DNA from: CAYLXN01 sp964586855
GTDB taxonomy: Bacteria; Patescibacteriota; Saccharimonadia; Saccharimonadales; Saccharimonadaceae
Length of the DNA: 9,293 nucleotides
Direction: 5' to 3'
Assembly: GCA_964586855.1 (NCBI GenBank)
Contig: CAZPHO010000023.1
Span: forward strand, 1 to 9,293
In this document: piece by piece, positions 6,365-9,293 of the stretch
Position numbering within the stretch: position 1 is the first letter of the stretch
How the letters are laid out: every line of letters starts with the position of its first letter
Position numbers and translations under genes: made by a program
The notes under the pieces: generated by a model
Seen by the model: only the letters and a program-made list of their open reading frames with translations
Database searches by the model: none
Told to the model about the DNA's origin: nothing

Positions 6365-6381
6365 AAGTTGATAGGCTAATT

Positions 6382-6687
6382 TTAAGAATTTTTAACAATT
6401 CTTTTGTTGAGAAACATGACATTAATTAATTGGCTGTTCTCAAGCATGGAGTCCAGTTTCTGTCTCTCGGTTTCTGACACCGCTGGACGGTTTCTTGGAA
6501 TGGTTAGTCGTGTTTCGTTGTTGCCAAGGTCTAGCTTGTCCTTGGTGACAAAACCTTTCAGGCCTTGCTCCTTGTCAATCAAGGCTATTTTGTCATCGTT
6601 GATCAGCTTGATCTCTGGGCCGTCTAGCGCCCTGAGTAGGAATTCAACGATTTTCCCTTCTCGAGTCACGATAATTATTGTCCTCAT
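6382..6687 (-). CDS. Hypothetical protein, 101 aa
   Basis: No family recognised. ATG at 6687 with an excellent Shine-Dalgarno (AGGAGGT, plus 6694-6700) 6 nt upstream. The N-terminal half is strand-rich (MRTIIIVTREGKIVEFLL, 1-18; KIALIDKEQGLKGFVTKDKL, 33-52). The C-terminal part is charged and helical (SETERQKLDSMLENSQLINV, 71-90) and ends in KRIVKNS. It is soluble, with no signal peptide. It has its own extended -10 promoter, a structured leader and a separate terminator. A 102-codon open frame on the opposite strand (6404-6712) is a shadow: it has no Shine-Dalgarno or promoter and would start inside the terminal codons of this gene. Confidence 0.75.
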   Translation of the reverse strand: MRTIIIVTREGKIVEFLLRALDGPEIKLINDDKIALIDKEQGLKGFVTKDKLDLGNNETRLTIPRNRPAVSETERQKLDSMLENSQLINVMFLNKRIVKNS

Positions 6688-6711
6688 GTTTTTACCTCCT
6701 GTAAAAAACTA

Positions 6712-6743
6712 ACATCGTCTCTAAAAATATTTAGATTTGATGT
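6712..6743 (-). promoter_or_regulatory. Two-tier stem-loop in the leader of the 101-aa gene
   Basis: ACATC (6712-6716) pairs with GATGT (6739-6743), then a symmetric 3x3 internal loop, then TCTAAA (6720-6725) with TTTAGA (6730-6735) around a 4-nt AT-rich loop. It starts only a few nt after the predicted transcription start (about 6747) and precedes the Shine-Dalgarno by 11 nt. The shape is that of a cis-acting RNA element or an mRNA-stabilising 5' hairpin; no known riboswitch class is recognised. Confidence 0.5.
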
Positions 6744-6753
6744 CGTAGTTCAT

Positions 6754-6762
6754 ATTATAACA
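6754..6762 (-). promoter_or_regulatory. Extended -10 promoter of the 101-aa gene
   Basis: On the - strand TGT plus TATAAT (plus 6754-6759, TGn at 6760-6762) is a perfect extended -10 element. The -35 region is only A/T-rich. Confidence 0.7.
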
Positions 6763-6782
6763 TATTTTGCTAATAATAAAAT

Positions 6783-6809
6783 AAAAACCCGCTTAAGTAG
6801 CGGGTTTTT
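6783..6809 (-). terminator. Terminator overlapping the 3' end of the 66-aa gene
   Basis: An 11-bp perfect stem (6783-6793 with 6799-6809, core CCCGCT/AGCGGG) with a 5-nt loop and T5 on the - strand. The stop codon (6793-6795) sits at the loop, so the last residues (EKPAT) are encoded by the 5' arm of the terminator. Confidence 0.88.
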
Positions 6810-6993
6810 CGGTTTTGGGGGAATTGTTCGCTGAGCGGACCTCTAGTTCGAAACAGTCCGACTCGTCGATCATCTGCTTGATGACTTCAAGCTTGTGGCC
6901 GCGTAGCTCCTGTCCAGCGATTACATACAACTGGTAGTTGAACTGTTTGCGCGACGAGAGAACAGCGATGTCGCCGAGCAGCACAATTTCCAT
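6793..6993 (-). CDS. Hypothetical protein, 66 aa or longer; start uncertain
   Basis: No family recognised. The first in-frame ATG is at 6993 and gives 66 aa: a strand-rich start (EIVLLGDIAVLSS, 2-14), a central strand (YQLYVIAGQEL, 20-30), a helix (KLEVIKQMIDES, 34-45) and a polar tail. The ATG has no convincing Shine-Dalgarno. The frame stays open upstream as far as 7106 and reads protein-like just before the ATG (RWANPFEALRAEDDT), with no ATG, GTG or TTG there. It lies 64 bp after the preceding stop (7058) and shares that gene's promoter, so it is the second gene of a two-gene unit. Translation could use the ATG by coupling, a rare start such as CTG near 7070, or depend on a frameshift. Confidence 0.55.
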   Translation of the reverse strand: MEIVLLGDIAVLSSRKQFNYQLYVIAGQELRGHKLEVIKQMIDESDCFELEVRSANNSPKTEKPAT

Positions 6994-7057
6994 CGTGTCA
7001 TCTTCGGCTCTAAGCGCTTCGAACGGGTTGGCCCATCTGACTTTGGCGGGTGAGAGG

Positions 7058-7357
7058 TTAGCTAATAACAGCCTTGACTTCGATTTCGTCGCTATTTTTG
7101 AAGCGATTGATTATGCTGTTGAGGTCGGCTGAAGCTGGCTCGCCAGCCTTAACCGCTGCTAATAGCTGATCGCTTGTTTCATCAACCATTACTAGAGAAC
7201 TGGATGTAATTTTTAGGCTAATGTTCAGGCCATAATCCCTGACACTAACACTAGCTACGACTCTCAGATCCGTCTTGCGGGTTTTGCTTGAATAGATGAA
7301 GCGGCGGATGATTTGAGAGTGTTTGTCGATATCGACGCAAATGGTTGATCGAGTCAT
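7058..7357 (-). CDS. Hypothetical protein, 99 aa
   Basis: No family recognised. The start is placed at the ATG at 7357 (MTRSTICVDIDK) because AAGAGGTG (plus 7363-7370) lies 5 nt upstream. The frame extends to an earlier ATG at 7456, but that would translate through the promoter and a GC-rich hairpin. The protein is strand-rich in its middle (DLRVVASVSVRDYGLNISLKI, about 30-50) and ends with a helix (DLNSIINRFKN) and a strand (EIEVKAVIS). It is soluble, without signal peptide. Strand order and ending resemble the 132-aa gene downstream in a general way (both end in an acidic-led beta strand), but I see no clear alignment. First gene of a two-gene unit. Confidence 0.72.
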   Translation of the reverse strand: MTRSTICVDIDKHSQIIRRFIYSSKTRKTDLRVVASVSVRDYGLNISLKITSSSLVMVDETSDQLLAAVKAGEPASADLNSIINRFKNSDEIEVKAVIS

Positions 7358-7391
7358 ATTTTCACCTCTTTTCAAGGTTCTAGAGTGGGGG

Positions 7392-7410
7392 CGGGCGAGT
7401 TGCCAGCCCG
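7392..7410 (-). promoter_or_regulatory. GC-rich hairpin in the leader of the 99-aa gene
   Basis: CGGGC (7392-7396) pairs with GCCCG (7406-7410) around a 9-nt loop, roughly midway between the predicted start of transcription (about 7421) and the Shine-Dalgarno. It is the only strongly GC-rich stretch in these otherwise AT-rich leaders. Confidence 0.4.
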
Positions 7411-7427
7411 AATCCTCGTTAAGTCTT

Positions 7428-7456
7428 ATTATGTTATGTTTTGTCTCAAAAATCAA
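7428..7456 (-). promoter_or_regulatory. Promoter of the 99-aa / 66-aa unit
   Basis: On the - strand TTGATT (plus 7451-7456) and CATAAT (plus 7428-7433) are 17 bp apart. The leader is about 64 nt. It starts 12 bp after the terminator of the preceding unit. Confidence 0.65.
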
Positions 7457-7467
7457 GCAGAATGGAA

Positions 7468-7490
7468 AACTCCGCTCGAAGAGCGGAGTT
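7468..7490 (-). terminator. Terminator of the KQAKAARE 66-aa gene
   Basis: AACTCCGCTC (7468-7477) pairs with GAGCGGAGTT (7481-7490), a perfect 10-bp stem with a 3-nt loop, followed on the - strand by a short T run. It lies 7 bp after the stop codon. Confidence 0.85.
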
Positions 7491-7497
7491 GAGGAGG

Positions 7498-7698
7498 TTA
7501 GAAAGTCCTAGTTATTTTAAAAATTTTATCTTCTGGGTGTTCCCCAAAGTCGCTTGGAGTGTCCAAGCCTCCTCTTTTGACTCTGACGCCAAATCCTTTC
7601 TCATACCAATTCTGGTATGGAACGCCCTCGACGTCAACACCCTTGGCGATTAAATAAAATACCACGGGCATTTCTCTTGCTGCTTTAGCTTGTTTCAT
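7498..7698 (-). CDS. Hypothetical protein, 66 aa, basic
   Basis: No family recognised. The ATG at 7698 is chosen because AAAGGAGGAT (plus 7703-7712) lies 4 nt upstream; the frame is open back to an ATG at 7809, but that one lies at the predicted transcription start and has no Shine-Dalgarno. The protein starts MKQAKAARE, then VVFYLIAKGVDVEG (13-26), an aromatic NWYEKGFGVRVKRGG (32-46) and a short C-terminal IFKITRTF. It has a net positive charge and no cysteines. The hydrophobic segment is too short and interrupted for a membrane span. Own promoter and terminator. It lies immediately downstream of the methyltransferase gene on the same strand with no terminator between them, so read-through is possible. 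Confidence 0.75.
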   Translation of the reverse strand: MKQAKAAREMPVVFYLIAKGVDVEGVPYQNWYEKGFGVRVKRGGLDTPSDFGEHPEDKIFKITRTF

Positions 7699-7727
7699 AT
7701 TTATCCTCCTTTGATAACTGGAATTGG

Positions 7728-7749
7728 TTTTGGCCTCCAGTCGCCAAAA
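7728..7749 (-). promoter_or_regulatory. Stem-loop in the leader of the 66-aa gene
   Basis: TTTTGGC (7728-7734) pairs with GCCAAAA (7743-7749) across an 8-nt loop, within a leader of about 105 nt, the longest in this island. It ends 15 nt upstream of the Shine-Dalgarno. There is no downstream T-run, so it is not a terminator. Confidence 0.45.
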
Positions 7750-7809
7750 ATATGTACAAAAAAGCACTTTGCACTTGTTCTGTCGAAGTAAGCACCAGAA
7801 CATACTCAA

Positions 7810-7838
7810 GTTTTATCATAAATGCTCAAAAATGTCAA
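7810..7838 (-). promoter_or_regulatory. Promoter of the 66-aa gene
   Basis: On the - strand a perfect TTGACA (plus 7833-7838) is followed after 17 bp by TAAAAC (plus 7810-7815) with TGA before it, an extended -10 form. The -35 lies 8 bp past the stop of the methyltransferase gene. Confidence 0.65.
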
Positions 7839-7845
7839 TAGGGAC

Positions 7846-9015
7846 TTAAGCTTGGTGGCTCAGGACCAGCAATTGTCGGCCGACAGCTTGCTCAGGGCGG
7901 TGGTAAATTAAATTTTCGACATCGACGTGTTTAAAATGGACAAACTTATAGCCAAGTTTAGTTAGACTCTCGAGCTGTGAGGTGCTAAGCTTGACCATCT
8001 GCCCGTCAAGCGCTTGCCAGGCCGGAACTGCGAGACAGATTCGCGTATCAGGCTTGATTTGTGCTGCTAAGTTAGTCAAGAAATTAGTCAATAATTGGTC
8101 GACAACTACTTTTTCAGCCAAAATCTGGTCTTTGGTCGGCTGGTCACCAAACGGCTTACCGAGGAAAATTTCGCTAGCAACTAGGTCAATTGGCGGCTGC
8201 CAGCGGTGGCGAGTGGCATCGCCAACTTCTAGTTGGGGCTTCAGTTTAGAGTCAAGCCAACGGAGATTGGCGCGGCTAAAATCAATCATTCGCGGCTCAA
8301 GATCACTGCCATAAATCTCAAAACCAAGCAAGCCAGCTTCCTGCAAAATCACGCCAGTGCCGCAAAACGGGTCGAGCAGGCGACGGTTGGTGCTCGACGA
8401 ACTGCCAGCTGCTAGATTGATGATTATCTGGGCTAATTTTGGCGGCAGCATACCGACCCTGGCATCACGCTTCGGTCGCTCGCGGTCGCGGCGAGTGTAG
8501 GCGTTTATATCTTGCGAGCCAATCAGCCGCCCGACGAACACCTGATTAGCAGTTTCGACGATAATAATTTCAACTTTTTTGTCGGTGCCGAGCTTGTTGT
8601 GAAAAGTAGTGGCGGTTGACAGGGTAGTTTCTTGATTTGGCACCAGACGCAAGCTTAGGCGCTGGCGTTTGAAAGCGCCTTTGATTTTTAAGCCAATCAA
8701 TTGAGCGTCACGCGGACTGACTTTGGGATTGTCGGTATACCAGCTGACACCGAGTGTCAATTTGCGAAAATCTTTTGATAATTCATGCTGGTAAAATTGC
8801 GCCACCGCTTGAATAGTTTTAGTCTTGGAAGTGTTGGCAAATTGGTGGTCGAGCTGGGCGATTTTGAGGCAGCCACCGAGCGTATCGATGTCGATGTTTG
8901 GCAAGTTGAGCAGCGCCGCTTGGTCGGATAGTAACTGCAGCTTGTCGGCCCCAAGCCGACTTTCAAGCTCGGCTAGCGATAATTCTGGCTGTCTGCCCAG
9001 GATGGTGATTAACAT
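7846..9015 (-). CDS. TRM11/UPF0020-type RNA (guanine-N2) methyltransferase with N-terminal THUMP-like region
   Basis: This 389-aa enzyme should methylate a base in tRNA or rRNA using S-adenosylmethionine. Residues 1-165 form the N-terminal ferredoxin-like/THUMP-type RNA-binding region, starting MLITILGRQPELSLAELE as in TRM11 relatives. The linker RDRERPKRDARVGMLPPKLA (176-195) is the hallmark of the UPF0020/TRM11/TrmG10 group. Motif I is DPFCGTGVILQEAGLLG (215-231), followed by the acidic GSDLE (236-240). GDATRHRW (265-272) is the motif near the adenine. Motif IV, usually D/N-P-P-Y, reads ASEIFLGKPFG (280-290), a marked change at the catalytic site. Archaeal and eukaryotic relatives make m2G10 in tRNA; the substrate here is inferred. 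The ATG at 9015 is 6 bp from a perfect -10, so the transcript looks leaderless. Confidence 0.85.
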   Translation of the reverse strand: MLITILGRQPELSLAELESRLGADKLQLLSDQAALLNLPNIDIDTLGGCLKIAQLDHQFANTSKTKTIQAVAQFYQHELSKDFRKLTLGVSWYTDNPKVSPRDAQLIGLKIKGAFKRQRLSLRLVPNQETTLSTATTFHNKLGTDKKVEIIIVETANQVFVGRLIGSQDINAYTRRDRERPKRDARVGMLPPKLAQIIINLAAGSSSSTNRRLLDPFCGTGVILQEAGLLGFEIYGSDLEPRMIDFSRANLRWLDSKLKPQLEVGDATRHRWQPPIDLVASEIFLGKPFGDQPTKDQILAEKVVVDQLLTNFLTNLAAQIKPDTRICLAVPAWQALDGQMVKLSTSQLESLTKLGYKFVHFKHVDVENLIYHRPEQAVGRQLLVLSHQA

Positions 9016-9021
9016 GGCTTG

Positions 9022-9030
9022 ATTATATCA
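9022..9030 (-). promoter_or_regulatory. Extended -10 promoter of the methyltransferase, apparently leaderless
   Basis: On the - strand TGA plus TATAAT (plus 9022-9027) lies 6 bp before the ATG at 9015. The predicted transcription start coincides with the start codon, and no Shine-Dalgarno exists. No clear -35; the position falls within the palindrome at 9043-9057. Confidence 0.72.
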
Positions 9031-9042
9031 CTTTGACGACCA

Positions 9043-9057
9043 CTAGTCACTGACTAG
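9043..9057. promoter_or_regulatory. Perfect 15-bp palindrome between divergent promoters (candidate operator)
   Basis: CTAGTCA and TGACTAG flank a single central C. It covers the -35 position of the methyltransferase promoter and ends 5 bp before the -35 of the + strand gene. A 1-nt spacer makes an RNA hairpin unlikely, favouring a dimeric regulator site. No regulator gene is visible in the window. Confidence 0.45.
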
Positions 9058-9061
9058 GGGC

Positions 9062-9091
9062 TTGCATTTGCCAAATCACTTATGCTAAACT
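9062..9091 (+). promoter_or_regulatory. Promoter of the right-end exported protein gene
   Basis: TTGCAT (9062-9067), an 18-bp spacer, and TAAACT (9086-9091) preceded by TGC, an extended -10 form. Transcription should start near 9098, ahead of the Shine-Dalgarno AGGGGAGA (9112-9119). Confidence 0.5.
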
Positions 9092-9129
9092 AAACTCATT
9101 ATTATTTAAAAAGGGGAGAATCTCGCAAC

Positions 9130-9293
9130 ATGCGTCCATCAATCAACACTAAACCAACTTCAACCAAACTAAAACTAATCCCAGCAGCCGTATTGGGGGG
9201 TAATTCTATCTCTCACCACAGCTCTCATCTATAATCACCACCAACCAACCAATCAAGCCCAAGCCGAAACAGCTGGCAGTAGCTGTATTGTCG
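9130..9293 (+). CDS. N-terminus of an exported protein, broken by a +1 frameshift in a G6 run; runs off the window
   Basis: The ATG at 9130 follows AGGGGAGA (9112-9119) and a promoter. As written, the frame gives 34 aa and stops at 9232-9234. If the G6 run at 9195-9200 is read as five G, the frame continues to the window edge as a typical signal peptide: a polar Lys-containing start (MRPSINTKPTSTKLK), a hydrophobic core (LIPAAVLGVILSLTTALIY, 16-34), and a possible signal peptidase site after AQA (43-45), then a mature part beginning ETAGSSCIV. The downstream frame has no stop. This may be a phase-variable homopolymer, a real mutation or a sequencing error. The mature protein is not visible, so no function is proposed. 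Confidence 0.6.

Noticed and set aside
6404..6712. 102-codon + strand open frame opposite the 101-aa gene
   Set aside because: No promoter or Shine-Dalgarno on that strand, while the - strand frame has promoter, strong Shine-Dalgarno and terminator.
7358..7456. N-terminal extension of the 99-aa gene to ATG 7456
   Set aside because: It would run through the predicted -35/-10 and the GC-rich leader hairpin; the internal ATG has AAGAGGTG 5 nt upstream.
7699..7809. N-terminal extension of the KQAKAARE 66-aa gene to ATG 7809
   Set aside because: The upstream ATG sits at the predicted transcription start without a Shine-Dalgarno, and the extension is Cys/Trp/Phe-rich and unlike a real N-terminus. 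AAAGGAGGAT clearly marks 7698.
1..9293. Alternative genetic code with UGA as glycine (Gracilibacteria/Absconditabacteria)
   Set aside because: None of the 13 observed stops is TGA, but the genes also contain no in-frame TGA. A reassigned code would show many, so the standard code fits. The absence of TGA stops is explicable by small sample and A/T bias.
1..9293. CRISPR array, tRNA or rRNA genes, insertion sequence, integrase or attachment site
   Set aside because: No regularly spaced repeats, no cloverleaf or rRNA core sequence, no transposase or integrase motifs and no long flanking repeats were found on either strand.

Overview
The window looks like a chromosomal segment of a small-genome, Gram-positive-like bacterium, most plausibly from the Candidate Phyla Radiation (Saccharibacteria or a relative). 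This placement is inferred from the truncated surface protein with a sortase-type sorting signal, the tight small operon, the TRM11/UPF0020-type RNA methyltransferase in a bacterial context, and many short genes without recognisable families. No marker gene settles it. All 13 complete or 3'-complete genes end in TAA (11) or TAG (2), and all read through with the standard code.

Left part (1-1557, + strand): the 3' end of a cell-wall-anchored surface protein, then a membrane-anchored S41/CtpA-type processing protease with a TTG start and an intact Ser/Lys dyad, closed by a bidirectional terminator. Next comes a lone, unrecognised 254-aa gene on the - strand (1563-2327). It has a perfect consensus promoter and a hairpin leader.

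Centre (2437-5783, + strand): a compact four-gene operon driven by an extended -10 promoter that appears to give a leaderless transcript. The order is RNase HI (rnhA), a divergent CYTH-domain protein, a DUF4868/KwaB-like protein, and a PIF1-family helicase. The junctions are 1 bp, an 8-bp overlap and 4 bp. KwaB is the DNA-facing component of the Kiwa anti-phage system, but no KwaA membrane partner is present here. The combination of an RNA:DNA-hybrid nuclease, a polyphosphate-binding fold, a KwaB-like protein and a DNA helicase is the best candidate in the window for an undescribed nucleic-acid or defence system.

Right-centre (5788-7845, - strand): five short unrecognised genes (66-132 aa) arranged as four separate transcription units. 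Each unit has its own sigma70-like promoter, its own terminator and mostly a strong Shine-Dalgarno. Three of the four leaders contain hairpins, one of them two-tiered. This looks like an accessory or variable island between housekeeping genes.

Right end (7846-9293): a THUMP/UPF0020 TRM11-like RNA methyltransferase on the - strand, again apparently leaderless. It is divergent from the start of an exported protein on the + strand whose signal peptide is broken by one extra G in a G6 run. A perfect 7-1-7 palindrome sits between the two divergent promoters.
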